From: Leeuwenhoekiella aestuarii
GTDB lineage: Bacteria; Bacteroidota; Bacteroidia; Flavobacteriales; Flavobacteriaceae
Assembly: GCF_004104055.1 (NCBI RefSeq)
Contig: NZ_QOVJ01000001.1
Location: 1,302,001-1,366,000, forward strand
Direction of reading: 5' to 3'
Length of the DNA: 64,000 nt
Part shown: piece after piece, positions 19,075 through 28,249 of the stretch
Layout of the letters: the number at the start of each line of letters is the position of its first letter
Position numbering within the stretch: the stretch's first letter is position 1
Translations under genes and position numbers: made by a program
Notes under the pieces: model-generated
Seen by the model: only the letters and a program-made list of their open reading frames with translations
Told to the model about the DNA's origin: nothing
Database searches by the model: none

Positions 19075-20079
19075 ATGGATTCACTAACGCAAATCGTTCT
19101 GGGTGCGGCAGTAGGTGAAGCCGTTTTAGGAAAGAAAGTAGGCAATAAAGCAATGCTTTACGGAGCGATAGCTGGTACGATACCAGACTTGGATACGATC
19201 GTTGGCAAATTTTTAGATCCGTTGACGGCGATAGAAATTCATCGTGGGTTGAGTCATTCTATTGTTTTTAGCATTGTGATGGCTCCGCTTCTAGGCTGGC
19301 TGGTTTCTAAAATTCATAAAAGAGCAGCAGCAACCTGGAAAGACTGGTCCTGGCTTTTCTTTTGGGGATTGATAACACATCCTCTACTCGATGCTCATAC
19401 TACTTGGGGGACACAGCTTTTTTGGCCTTTTGACCTTCGGTTGGCATATCAAAATATATTTGTGATAGATCCTCTATATACACTGCCTTTTCTGGTGTTT
19501 TTGATTTTAGCAATACGGTTGCCTAAAACTTCAGCAAAGCGAAATAAATACAATCGCTTAGGTTTAAGTGTAAGTTCAGGATATATGATGCTGACGTTGA
19601 TTTTAAAGGGCATCAGTTATCAAAAATTCACCGATGCTCTAGATGCTCAACATATCGAATATACCGCGATAGATACACGACCGGCAGCTTTCAATACCAT
19701 TCTATGGTATGCGAATGTAGATATAGGAGATGCTTATTTACTTGGGGATTATTCCTTTTTTGATACCAAACCGATTTCGTTTAAAAAAGTGGAGAAAAAC
19801 AAAGCGGCTTTAGCTAATTATAAAAATTCTGAAACTGTAAAGCGTCTCGCTCAAATTGCTGAAGGTTGGTATGCGATTGAAAAAAGTAATCAGGATTTGT
19901 TTTTTAACGATTTACGTTTTGGTGTTTATGACTTAGAAGCGGAAAATTTAAAGTTTGTATTCAGTTATCAGCTTGTCCCAGATCAATATGATAAGTTAAC
20001 TATAGTTGAAGCCAAACGTGATCCCGAAGCAATGAAGCAGGTTTTAAGTAGTTTGTGGAGCAGGGTTTGGGGGAATTAG
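19075..20079 (+). CDS. YdjM-like metal-dependent membrane hydrolase
   Basis: A 334-residue protein with the DUF457/YdjM N-terminal region: MDSLTQIVLGAAVGEAVLG, GTIPDLDTIVG, HRGLSHSIVF and HPLLDAHTTWG supply the conserved Asp and His residues. Four to five membrane segments follow and then a soluble C-terminal half rich in lysine. The E. coli relative YdjM is an SOS-induced inner-membrane protein. The ATG comes immediately after the MutS-like stop with no gap, so the two are clearly one transcript. Confidence 0.85.
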   Translation: MDSLTQIVLGAAVGEAVLGKKVGNKAMLYGAIAGTIPDLDTIVGKFLDPLTAIEIHRGLSHSIVFSIVMAPLLGWLVSKIHKRAAATWKDWSWLFFWGLITHPLLDAHTTWGTQLFWPFDLRLAYQNIFVIDPLYTLPFLVFLILAIRLPKTSAKRNKYNRLGLSVSSGYMMLTLILKGISYQKFTDALDAQHIEYTAIDTRPAAFNTILWYANVDIGDAYLLGDYSFFDTKPISFKKVEKNKAALANYKNSETVKRLAQIAEGWYAIEKSNQDLFFNDLRFGVYDLEAENLKFVFSYQLVPDQYDKLTIVEAKRDPEAMKQVLSSLWSRVWGN

Positions 20080-20119
20080 ATTTTATCATAGGAAAGAAAA
20101 TATTTAAAGAAATACACTT

Positions 20120-20437
20120 ATGCAGTATAAACTTTCAGAAATAACACCTCAAGAAATTATTCCGGGTTATCATGGTAAATTGGTGCATACTCAAAACACT
20201 TCGTTAGCCTTTTGGGAAGTTGCAGAAGGAGCAGAAGTGCCCGAGCACAGCCATATGAACGAGCAAATCATGCATGTAATTGAAGGTGAATTTGAGTTCA
20301 CTTTAGATGGAAAAACAAAAGTATACTATCCCGGCGATATTGTAGTGATTGCTCCCCACCTACCGCATAGTGGCAAAGCACTTATGCCGTGTAAATTACT
20401 AGATGTGTTTAGTCCTACTCGAGAGGAATATCGATAG
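20120..20437 (+). CDS. Cupin domain protein
   Basis: A 105-residue single cupin. Motif 1 is EHSHMNEQIMHVIEGEFEF with the usual metal-binding histidines and glutamate, and motif 2 is PGDIVVIAPHLPHSGKAL. Small stand-alone cupins of this type bind metals and may have isomerase or regulatory functions; the ligand is unknown. It is separated by 40 bp from the gene before. Confidence 0.88.
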   Translation: MQYKLSEITPQEIIPGYHGKLVHTQNTSLAFWEVAEGAEVPEHSHMNEQIMHVIEGEFEFTLDGKTKVYYPGDIVVIAPHLPHSGKALMPCKLLDVFSPTREEYR

Positions 20438-20550
20438 AAAAAGGGAGATCATGGCTCATAAATTCTATTTGGGTTTCTAAATAAACTGACATTGTGAAAA
20501 CAGAGTCAAATTATACTGAAGCACCTAATAACAAAGTAAAATCAACAAAA

Positions 20551-21336
20551 ATGGAAATAAAGCTGAGCGGAAAAAAGGCATTGGTAGGAGCGAGTACTTC
20601 AGGAATTGGTAAAGCGATTGCTATACAATTGGCAGCCAGCGGAGCTACTGTTACTTTAATGTCGCGTTCTCTTGATAAGTTGGAAGCGGTGAAGTATGTT
20701 TTGTCAACTAGCGAAGGTCAGCAGCATCAGGTCCTTCAGGTAGACTTTACTGATTTTGAAGCCTACCAAGTTTTGATTTCCGAATATTTTGAAAACAATT
20801 CCGTAGATATTTTGGTAAACAATACACAAGGTCCTGCTACCGGTACTGCGTTAGATAAGAGTGTTACAGATTATCAGCAGGCTTTTGATCTGTTGTTTAA
20901 AACTGTAGTTTTTACAACGGAATTAGCTCTAAAATCTATGCAAAAAAATAAGTGGGGTCGTATTATCAATGTAGCTTCGGTTACGGTAAAAGAACCTTTA
21001 TCCTATTTGGTTTTGTCTAATTCTATTAGAGCAGCTTTGGTAACTTGGGCAAAAAGTCTGGCAACCAAAGTCGGTAAAGATGGAATAACCGTAAACAGCA
21101 TTCTTACCGGATATTTTAATACAGAACGTATAAAAGCTTTAAATGCTAAAAAAGCAAAAGAACAGAATATTTCTGAAGAAGAAGTGCTCAAACAACTCGA
21201 AGCAACTGTTCCTGTAAAACGTATTGGAGATCCTGCGGAATATGGTTGTTTAGTTGCATTTTTAGCTTCACAACAAGCTGCATTTATTACCGGGACTCAA
21301 ATACCTATTGATGGAGGGGCATTGTGTAGTGTGTAG
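20551..21336 (+). CDS. SDR family oxidoreductase with altered active site
   Basis: A short-chain dehydrogenase/reductase of 261 residues from the ATG at 20551. An in-frame GTG at 20494 would add a polar 19-residue tail and is less likely. The cofactor-binding GASTSGIGKAIA and the NNTQG motif are normal. The catalytic segment reads VASVTVKEPLSYLVLSNSIR: the active-site Ser is present, but the position of the canonical YxxxK reads LSNSIR, so the usual Tyr and Lys appear to be lacking. It ends with the common GGALCSV instead of a hydride-transfer loop. It may be a divergent or non-classical SDR. Confidence 0.8.
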   Translation: MEIKLSGKKALVGASTSGIGKAIAIQLAASGATVTLMSRSLDKLEAVKYVLSTSEGQQHQVLQVDFTDFEAYQVLISEYFENNSVDILVNNTQGPATGTALDKSVTDYQQAFDLLFKTVVFTTELALKSMQKNKWGRIINVASVTVKEPLSYLVLSNSIRAALVTWAKSLATKVGKDGITVNSILTGYFNTERIKALNAKKAKEQNISEEEVLKQLEATVPVKRIGDPAEYGCLVAFLASQQAAFITGTQIPIDGGALCSV

Positions 21337-21339
21337 ACT

Positions 21340-21516
21340 TTATGATTTAGACTTACTGCTTTTACGTATCTTAACGAGACTTATAAATAGCAGACCTATA
21401 CCAATTCCCATCAAAAAACCTGATAGACTATCATTTAAATGAACGTAAAATGAGTTGATTAAACTAGCCGAAACGAATAGACTTCCAACGGCTATAAGGA
21501 TCTGTGTTTTATTCAT
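21340..21516 (-). CDS. Small two-helix membrane protein, 58 residues
   Basis: A complete small open frame with ATG at 21516 and stop at 21340-21342. The product starts MNKTQILIAVGSLFVSASLI, has a polar turn (YVHLNDSLSG) and a second hydrophobic helix (FLMGIGIGLLFISLV), then a basic tail with KIRKSSKSKS. The positive-inside tail and the two clean helices make a real gene plausible. It sits between the SDR (convergent) and the AraC regulator (same strand). Confidence 0.55.
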   Translation of the reverse strand: MNKTQILIAVGSLFVSASLINSFYVHLNDSLSGFLMGIGIGLLFISLVKIRKSSKSKS

Positions 21517-21565
21517 GTTTTTGGTTTTTATATAAGTAGGAGATTTACCTGGATTGTTACAAAAA

Positions 21566-22417
21566 CTAACCCGTTTCTGCGGTAATATATTCCCGTGGGC
21601 TCATGCCTTTTTGTTTTTTAAAGTATCGATTAAAATTAGAAACCGAATTAAAACCACTCGAGAACGCAATACTTGCGATTGACTCTTGGTTTTCTGGAGT
21701 GCGTAGTAACTGGCAGGCATGTTCAGTGCGCAGCTCTAATAAAAATTGATAGAAGGTTTTATTGGTTCGCTCTTTAAAAAAGCGGCAAAACGCAGTAGGA
21801 CTCATCACAGCAACTTCGGCGATCTCATCTAGTGTTATGCGTTCTTGAAAGTTGCTCAGGCAATAATCAAAAACATTACTCATACGCTGGCCTTCAGTAT
21901 CTGTATATTTAGTGTTTTTTGTGAAATTAGAGAGTAATTCTTTAGGAGCAGTATAAACAGCATAAAGCAGTTTTATAAAACTCATAAAGCGTTCTAGGTT
22001 CGGCAAGCTTTTCAGGGTAATAAATTCTCTTTTTAAATTTTTGCTTTTGTCCTGAATCCTAAAACCTGAAGCTGCCTGCTTGAAGAACAGTTCAAAATCT
22101 TTTAATTCTTCAGTTTCAAAAAAAGAGGAGCCAAAACTTTCCCTGTTAAAGAATATGGTGAGCATATGTGAAAGACCTTCATCTTGGGTATCACTTCTAA
22201 AAACATGCGGAAGATTTCCGCCAAAAACCAATAAGTCTCCAGGACCAAAGCGACTTACCGTATCACCTACCAGTAGTGTTCCTGTTCCGGTTAAGATATA
22301 GCTCATCTGTATCTCAGGATGCTGGTGGAGCTTGTCATAAAACAGCGGCTCCAGATCTTCTTGCAAGATGAGGGCGTTGTTGCCAGACTTCGGTATTTTA
22401 AAAGGTAAAATTTTCAA
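21566..22417 (-). CDS. AraC family regulator with cupin N-terminus
   Basis: A 283-residue regulator. The N-terminal half is a cupin-like sensor (LHQHPEIQMSYILTGTGTLL, GPGDLLVFGGNLPHVF), the C-terminal half has the two helix-turn-helix units of AraC (ITLDEIAEVAVMSPTAFCRF and IASIAFSSGFNSVSNFNRYF). It is divergent from the hydroxyproline degradation genes across a 134-bp region, so it is the natural candidate to control them in response to hydroxyproline or a pathway intermediate. That link is from position only. Confidence 0.88.
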   Translation of the reverse strand: MKILPFKIPKSGNNALILQEDLEPLFYDKLHQHPEIQMSYILTGTGTLLVGDTVSRFGPGDLLVFGGNLPHVFRSDTQDEGLSHMLTIFFNRESFGSSFFETEELKDFELFFKQAASGFRIQDKSKNLKREFITLKSLPNLERFMSFIKLLYAVYTAPKELLSNFTKNTKYTDTEGQRMSNVFDYCLSNFQERITLDEIAEVAVMSPTAFCRFFKERTNKTFYQFLLELRTEHACQLLRTPENQESIASIAFSSGFNSVSNFNRYFKKQKGMSPREYITAETG

Positions 22418-22518
22418 TAGTTAGAATTTGACGTTCTTTTGGTTCAAAATTCTCTAATTATGCTAATATATGCAAACTTTCGGCTAACTGGTACAAAAAG
22501 AAAGCTTTAAAACCCTAC

Positions 22519-22526
22519 TACATTTG
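22519..22526 (+). promoter_or_regulatory. Bacteroidota -7 element for the hydroxyproline genes
   Basis: TACATTTG matches TAnnTTTG and lies 25 bp before the ATG at 22552, giving a short leader. The region upstream up to 22417 is the likely site of action of the divergent AraC regulator. Confidence 0.5.
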
Positions 22527-22551
22527 TAACATCAATAAAAGATAAGAAACT

Positions 22552-23481
22552 ATGCAAATCAATTGGGAAGGCGTTATGCCGGCAGTTACAACAAAATTCA
22601 CAGCAGATGATCAGTTAGATCTTGATCTGTTTGAGGTAAACATAAAAGCACAGCTTGATGCTGGCGTTCACGGTATCGTATTAGGTGGCACGTTAGGGGA
22701 AGCAAGTACGCTTACCGATGAAGAAAAAACGATATTAACTCGTAAAACAGTTGAAATTGTTGCAGGTTCTGTACCGGTTATGATGAACATTGCAGAGCAA
22801 ACTACAAAAGGAGCTATCGCTGCAGCAAAACAAGCTGAAGAAGATGGTGCTGCAGGATTGATGATGTTGCCTCCTATGCGTTATAAAGCAAGTGATCGTG
22901 AGGTTGTAGCATTTTTTAAAGCAGTTGCACAAAGCACTTCTTTACCTATTATGGTATATAACAACCCGGTCGATTATAAAATTGAAGTGACTTTAGATAT
23001 GTTTGAAGAGTTGCTTGAAGAGCCAAATATTCAGGCGGTAAAAGAGTCTACTCGTGATATTTCTAATGTAACACGTATCAAAAACCGTTTTGGAGATCGT
23101 TTAAAAATTATGACAGGTGTAGATACGCTTGCCTTAGAAAGCTTATTAATGGGCGCAGATGGTTGGGTTGCTGGTTTAGTTTGTGCTTTTCCTGCAGAGA
23201 CTGTAGCAATTTACGAGTTGCAAAAAGCAGGTCGTATTGCTGAAGCATTAGAGATCTACCGCTGGTTCTTACCACTTTTAGAGTTGGATATAGATGCTCA
23301 ATTGGTACAAAACATAAAGCTTGCAGAAGTTCATACTAAAATAGGTTCTGAGCACGTGCGTGCACCGCGTTTACCATTAGCTGGTGATCGACGTGAAGAA
23401 GTGTTGCAAATCATAAAAGACGGTTTAGCAAGCAGACCTACATTGCCTGAGTATAAAGGAATCAATGCTCAAATGGCTTAA
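22552..23481 (+). CDS. DapA-family lyase, probable 1-pyrroline-4-hydroxy-2-carboxylate deaminase
   Basis: A 309-residue (beta/alpha)8 enzyme of the DHDPS/NAL superfamily. The family motifs are GGTLGEASTLTDEE near residues 44-57, PIMVYNNPVDYK with the catalytic Tyr, and AVKESTRD with the Schiff-base Lys. Lysine biosynthesis is not the likely role: it is flanked by a semialdehyde dehydrogenase, a 4-hydroxyproline epimerase and a D-amino acid-type dehydrogenase, so the deaminase step of trans-4-hydroxy-L-proline degradation is the best fit. This step gives alpha-ketoglutarate semialdehyde. Confidence 0.85.
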   Translation: MQINWEGVMPAVTTKFTADDQLDLDLFEVNIKAQLDAGVHGIVLGGTLGEASTLTDEEKTILTRKTVEIVAGSVPVMMNIAEQTTKGAIAAAKQAEEDGAAGLMMLPPMRYKASDREVVAFFKAVAQSTSLPIMVYNNPVDYKIEVTLDMFEELLEEPNIQAVKESTRDISNVTRIKNRFGDRLKIMTGVDTLALESLLMGADGWVAGLVCAFPAETVAIYELQKAGRIAEALEIYRWFLPLLELDIDAQLVQNIKLAEVHTKIGSEHVRAPRLPLAGDRREEVLQIIKDGLASRPTLPEYKGINAQMA

Positions 23482-23673
23482 TTGATTTTCGCTAAAGCGG
23501 AAGTTTAAAAGATGGAATAATTGGTGAAAAATTGAGCCTGAAGCGGTTCGTTTAATATTAGATTTTAAGTTTAGCTGTTTGCTGTTTGGAAATTTTCAGG
23601 CTAAAAATTATGCTGAAGGCTCATTTTTAATCAGTCTATAATAGATTGAAAACCAAAATATAAATCATAGATT

Positions 23674-23701
23674 CAAAAGCACCGCACTCGTGGTGCTTTT
23701 G
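23674..23701 (+). terminator. Strong hairpin, probable terminator
   Basis: CAAAAGCACC (23674-23683) pairs perfectly with GGTGCTTTTG (23692-23701) around an 8-nt loop. It is in the 334-bp gap between the deaminase and the aldehyde dehydrogenase, so the later genes may need their own promoter or read-through. Nothing else coding is visible in this gap. Confidence 0.6.
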
Positions 23702-23815
23702 GCGTAAACTACCTCAAGATTAGTTCTAGAGCTGGTTTTGATATTGAATTTTGATTTTCGGGAGAAACCCGATGAAAACGAATCTCACTTTGGTGAGCAA
23801 AAGAAATTGATACCC

Positions 23816-25393
23816 ATGATTACAGGAAAAAATTATATAGGAAGTGAACTTTCTTCTAAAGGGAAAGTGACTTACAAGACCATTAATCCTAAATTAAATA
23901 CTGAGAATGAATGGCAATTTACAGAGGCTATAGAAGCTGAAGTAGATGCTGCTGCACAAAAAGCAACTGAAGCTTTTGCTATATACAAGCAAAAATCTGA
24001 TAAAGAGCGTGCTGCTTTTTTAAAAGCAATAGGTGAGGAAATAGAAGCTTTAGGTCAGCCTCTTATTGATGCTTATACTTCAGAATCTGGCCTGCCAGAA
24101 GGTAGAGCAATGGGTGAGCGTGGTAGAACCATTGGTCAGTTAAATGCTTTTGCTTCTTTATTAGAGCAAGGTGACTGGGTAGATGCTACCATAGATCACG
24201 GTAATCCTGAGCGCACTCCGGCACCTAAGCCAGACTTGCGTAAAATGCAAATTGCTACTGGGCCCGTAGCGGTTTTTGGAGCGAGTAATTTCCCATTTGC
24301 GTTTTCGACAGCAGGGGGAGATACGGCGAGTGCATTAGCTGCAGGTTGCCCGGTGATTGTAAAAAGTCACCCTATGCACGCAGCAACAGGTGAGTTGGTT
24401 TCTTCTGCAGTTATAAAAGCAGCAGAAAAAACAGGAATGCCAGATGGTGTTTTTTCTAACCTAAACAGTAAAGGTATTTCAGTAGGGGAGCAGTTGGTTA
24501 AGCATCCAGCTATTAAAGGTGTTGGTTTTACCGGAAGTATAAAAGCCGGTAAAGCATTAGTTCAGTTGGGAGCAAATCGTGAAGAACCTATTCCTGTTTA
24601 TGCTGAGATGGGAAGTATTAATCCTGTTGTTATTCTTCCAGAAGCTTTAAAAGCGAATGGAGAATCCTGGGCGCAGAAATATGCAGGAAGCATCAATATG
24701 GGAGCTGGGCAATTTTGTACCAATCCCGGGTTAATTCTAGGTATTGCCGGTGCTGAATTAGAAACCTTCGGTAAACATCTTGCAGCAAATCTGGGAGAGC
24801 AGCCTGCAAACTGTATGCTACACCCTAATATTCATTCGGCATACGAGAGTGGAAAGCAGCAAATGCTAGACGCTGAAGGAACCGAGGTACTTGCAGTAGC
24901 CTTAGAAGCAGAAGGAGCTAATGACGGAAAACCAGCTCTTGTAAAAGTAACAGGTGATGATTTTTTAGCAAATGGTAACTTACATACAGAGGTTTTTGGA
25001 CCGTTTTCTATGCTAGTAGAGTGTACTTCTAAAGCGCAATTACTAGAAGTTTTAAACAAATTAGAAGGGCAATTAACAGGTTCTTTGATTGCAGAAACTA
25101 CAGAAGTTGCAGCTTATGAAGATGTGATTGATGCCTTGCGTTCTCGAGTGGGAAGAATTTTGTTTAATGGTGTGCCAACAGGTGTTGAGGTTTGTCCTGC
25201 AATGCACCATGGGGGACCATTTCCATCAACTTCTGATGCTAAATTCACATCAGTAGGTAATGATGCGATTTACCGCTGGGTACGCCCGGTTTCGTATCAG
25301 GACTGGCCTCAGGAATTGCTTCCAGATGCGTTGAAAGATGGTAACCCATTAGGAATTCTTCGTAAAGTAGATGGAGCATATATCAAAGCTTAA
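23816..25393 (+). CDS. Aldehyde dehydrogenase, probable alpha-ketoglutarate semialdehyde dehydrogenase
   Basis: A 525-residue NADP-type aldehyde dehydrogenase from ATG 23816 (MITGKNYIGSELSS). An in-frame TTG at 23738 extends it by 26 unlikely residues. Motifs: FGASNFPFAFSTAGGDTASA, the catalytic Glu in AEMGSINP and the catalytic Cys in GAGQFCTNPG. The sequence type (GDTASALAAGCPVIVKSHP) is that of 2,5-dioxovalerate dehydrogenases, which oxidise the deaminase product to 2-oxoglutarate. It completes the hydroxyproline pathway in this cluster. Confidence 0.88.
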   Translation: MITGKNYIGSELSSKGKVTYKTINPKLNTENEWQFTEAIEAEVDAAAQKATEAFAIYKQKSDKERAAFLKAIGEEIEALGQPLIDAYTSESGLPEGRAMGERGRTIGQLNAFASLLEQGDWVDATIDHGNPERTPAPKPDLRKMQIATGPVAVFGASNFPFAFSTAGGDTASALAAGCPVIVKSHPMHAATGELVSSAVIKAAEKTGMPDGVFSNLNSKGISVGEQLVKHPAIKGVGFTGSIKAGKALVQLGANREEPIPVYAEMGSINPVVILPEALKANGESWAQKYAGSINMGAGQFCTNPGLILGIAGAELETFGKHLAANLGEQPANCMLHPNIHSAYESGKQQMLDAEGTEVLAVALEAEGANDGKPALVKVTGDDFLANGNLHTEVFGPFSMLVECTSKAQLLEVLNKLEGQLTGSLIAETTEVAAYEDVIDALRSRVGRILFNGVPTGVEVCPAMHHGGPFPSTSDAKFTSVGNDAIYRWVRPVSYQDWPQELLPDALKDGNPLGILRKVDGAYIKA

Positions 25394-25408
25394 GCTTTAT
25401 TTAAAAGT

Positions 25409-25433
25409 CCATCTCTCAATGATTTGGGAGATG
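25409..25433 (+). terminator. Hairpin after the aldehyde dehydrogenase
   Basis: CCATCTCTC (25409-25417) pairs with GGGAGATGG (25425-25433) across loop AATGATT, one mismatch. A strong T run is lacking, so it might be a processing or pausing hairpin rather than a full terminator. Confidence 0.45.
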
Positions 25434-25479
25434 GATATATTCTTGCTATTCGGTTATAATAATTAAACATTTTCAGCTT

Positions 25480-27204
25480 ATGAAATACTGTGTACTACTT
25501 CTTATAGTCCTTTTGAGTATGACAACTGCAAAGGCTCAACAAACAGTTTCTTTAGACAGTATAATTAGCGAATATCAACAGCATCGAGATTACGACTGGC
25601 AAGACTATCCTCTAGGTAGACACGATGAAGAGTTGCCTAAAGAACGTGCTCAATTTGCTAAAAGTCTTTTGAATCAATTAGAAGAAATTAATTTGAAGGA
25701 ATTGAACAAGAGCGAGACGATTTCGTTTAAATTACTACGTTTCATTTTACAGGATCAGATTGATGAGTACACATATAAAATGCATCTCAACCCCATTCAG
25801 GCAGATCAGGGATTTCATCTCAATTTGAATTATCAGGTGCGGCCTATTCGTAGTTACGATCAGGCTGTAGGATATTTAAACAGGCTTAAGGCAATTCCCT
25901 ATTTTACAGAAAGTCATTTTGATTTGATGCGTAAAGGTTTTGAAGAAGGTATCATTCAACCTCGTATTATTTTTGACGGATATGAGTCTACTTATGAAAC
26001 ACATATCGTTGACAATCCTACTGAAAGTTATTTTTATTCTCCCTTTTTAGATCTACCGGAAACAATTCCGCAAAAGCGAAAAGATTCCTTGTTAAAAGCT
26101 GCAAAGCAGGTGGTTGCAGATAGTGTGATACCTAGCTTTCAAAAAATAAAGACATTTTTTGAAACTGAGTATATGGTCAATAGCCGTGATGCGATTGGCG
26201 TTTCTGCACAACCGGGAGGAGCAGATTTCTATCAAAACCGAATTAATTATTATACCACTTCAAAAGAATATACAGCAAAAAGCATCCATGAATTAGGACT
26301 AAGTGAAGTCGCTCGCATAAAGTCTCAAATGCAAGAAATTATTGAGGAAGTAGGTTTTGAAGGAAGCTTTTCAGATTTCTTGAAGTTTTTGCGTACAGAT
26401 GATCAGTTTTATGTGAAAACTGGTGATGCGCTCTTGATGCACGCCAGAGATATTGCAAAGCGTATAGACAATGAGTTACCTGCTTTTTTCTCCAGATTAC
26501 CAAGACAGCCTTACGGTGTTGTAAAAGTACCTGATGCGATTGCTCCTAAATATACCGGTGGTCGCTATTCGGGGAGTAATATTAACGGTACCCAGGCCGG
26601 GCATTATTTGGTTAACACGTATCAACTAGAGAGCAGGCCTCTTTATACATTACCTTCTCTTACGGCTCATGAAGCAGTGCCGGGGCATCACCTACAGGGC
26701 GCTTTAAATCAGGAAATCAGTGATGATATTCCGCAGTTTAGAAAAAACTTATACCTGTCTGCTTATGGTGAAGGTTGGGGCTTGTACTCAGAATACCTTG
26801 CTGATGAGATGGGTATTTACAGAACACCTTATGAAAAGTTTGGTCAGTTGACTTATGAGATGTGGCGTGCCTGCCGTCTTGTGGTTGATACCGGTATCCA
26901 CGCAATGGGATGGACAAGACAGGAAGTTGTAGACTATATGTCTGAAAATACAGCACTTTCTATTCACGAAGTGAATACCGAAACTGACCGATATATCGCT
27001 TGGCCGGGACAAGCATTAAGCTATAAAATAGGCGAATTAAAAATACGCGAACTAAGAGAGCGTGCTAAAAAAGCATTGGGCGAAGATTTTGATATTCGTG
27101 CATTTCACAACGTGATTTTAGAAGAGGGAACTGTAACCCTCCCTATTCTTGAAGAGCGCGTGGATGAATATATAGCTATGGCTAAGGCCGAAACTAAAAA
27201 ATAA
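25480..27204 (+). CDS. DUF885 family exported metalloprotein
   Basis: A 574-residue protein with a signal peptide (MKYCVLLLIVLLSMTTAKAQ). The DUF885 core has TAHEAVPGHHLQGALNQE, a thermolysin-like HExxxGHH metal site, then YLADEMGIYRTPYEKFGQL and the closing AWPGQALSYKIGELKIRELR block. Members are thought to be zinc peptidases or related hydrolases. The gene is inside the hydroxyproline cluster, between two pathway enzymes, and could process imported or periplasmic peptides. Confidence 0.85.
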   Translation: MKYCVLLLIVLLSMTTAKAQQTVSLDSIISEYQQHRDYDWQDYPLGRHDEELPKERAQFAKSLLNQLEEINLKELNKSETISFKLLRFILQDQIDEYTYKMHLNPIQADQGFHLNLNYQVRPIRSYDQAVGYLNRLKAIPYFTESHFDLMRKGFEEGIIQPRIIFDGYESTYETHIVDNPTESYFYSPFLDLPETIPQKRKDSLLKAAKQVVADSVIPSFQKIKTFFETEYMVNSRDAIGVSAQPGGADFYQNRINYYTTSKEYTAKSIHELGLSEVARIKSQMQEIIEEVGFEGSFSDFLKFLRTDDQFYVKTGDALLMHARDIAKRIDNELPAFFSRLPRQPYGVVKVPDAIAPKYTGGRYSGSNINGTQAGHYLVNTYQLESRPLYTLPSLTAHEAVPGHHLQGALNQEISDDIPQFRKNLYLSAYGEGWGLYSEYLADEMGIYRTPYEKFGQLTYEMWRACRLVVDTGIHAMGWTRQEVVDYMSENTALSIHEVNTETDRYIAWPGQALSYKIGELKIRELRERAKKALGEDFDIRAFHNVILEEGTVTLPILEERVDEYIAMAKAETKK

Positions 27205-27228
27205 ACAAATCAATACGTGAATTAAAAA

Positions 27229-28236
27229 ATGGCTGTACACACTTTTGAATGTATAGATGCGCACACCTGTGGAAACCCTGTGCGTGTGGTAAAAGCCGGA
27301 GGTCCTGCTTTAGAAGGTAAAACGATGAGTGAGAAACGTCAACACTTTTTAAGAGAGTACGACTGGATTCGCACGGGTTTAATGTTTGAACCTCGGGGAC
27401 ACGATATGATGAGCGGGAGTATTTTATTTCCACCTCACGACCCGGAAAATGATTTTGCAATTTTATTTATAGAAACCAGCGGTTGCCTGCCAATGTGCGG
27501 CCACGGTACTATCGGGACAATTACCATTGCTATAGAAGAAGGCCTTATCACTCCTAAAATTCCCGGTAAGATCAGAATGGAAGCACCGGCAGGACTCGTT
27601 GAGATAGAATATCAGCAAACCGGTAAAAAAGTTGACTGGGTAAAGCTAACCAACGTGAAAAGTTACCTCGCAGCACGTGATTTGACGATAGATTGTGATG
27701 ATTTGGGCGAACTTCATTTTGATGTTTCTTATGGTGGTAACTATTATGCCATCGTAGATCCTCAGCAAAACTTTAGCGGAGTGCACGATTTTAATGCTTC
27801 AAAAATTGTTAGCTTGAGTAAAATTCTCAGAGAAAAAATCAACGAGAAATATAAAGACTGTTTTGTACATCCTGAGAATGATACCATTAGAGATGTAAGC
27901 CATATGTTATGGACGGGAAATCCACTTGACCCTTCTTCTTCAGGGCGTAATGCGGTATTTTATGGCGATAAAGCGATAGATCGTTCTCCCTGTGGTACGG
28001 GTACTTCAGCACGTATAGCGCAATTACACGCAAAAGGCATCATTCAACCCCATACCGATTTTATTCACGAAAGTTTCATAGGCTCTAAGTTTACGGGTCG
28101 TGTAGAAGAAGTAACAAAAATAGGCAATTTTGAAGCTGTAGTTCCCAGTATTAAAGGTTGGGCGCGTATATACGGCTACAATACGATGACCATAGATACT
28201 GACGATCCTTATGCATTTGGGTTTCAGGTTTTATAA
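27229..28236 (+). CDS. 4-hydroxyproline epimerase (proline racemase family)
   Basis: A 335-residue member of the proline racemase superfamily. Both catalytic cysteines are present: the first near residue 90 in LPMCGHGTIGT and the second near residue 255 in SPCGTGTSAR. The second site having Cys rather than Thr excludes trans-3-hydroxyproline dehydratase. It converts trans-4-hydroxy-L-proline to the cis-D form, the first step of the pathway formed with its neighbours. It follows the DUF885 gene by 24 bp. Confidence 0.92.
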   Translation: MAVHTFECIDAHTCGNPVRVVKAGGPALEGKTMSEKRQHFLREYDWIRTGLMFEPRGHDMMSGSILFPPHDPENDFAILFIETSGCLPMCGHGTIGTITIAIEEGLITPKIPGKIRMEAPAGLVEIEYQQTGKKVDWVKLTNVKSYLAARDLTIDCDDLGELHFDVSYGGNYYAIVDPQQNFSGVHDFNASKIVSLSKILREKINEKYKDCFVHPENDTIRDVSHMLWTGNPLDPSSSGRNAVFYGDKAIDRSPCGTGTSARIAQLHAKGIIQPHTDFIHESFIGSKFTGRVEEVTKIGNFEAVVPSIKGWARIYGYNTMTIDTDDPYAFGFQVL

Positions 28237-28249
28237 TAAAAAATAACGT

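Noticed and set aside
20494-20550. GTG start and 19-residue N-terminal extension of the SDR
   Set aside because: The extension is polar and not part of the SDR fold; ATG 20551 gives the usual start before the cofactor motif.
23738-23815. TTG start and 26-residue extension of the aldehyde dehydrogenase
   Set aside because: The family starts at MITGKNYIG; the extension is in the region after a strong hairpin and has no conserved features.
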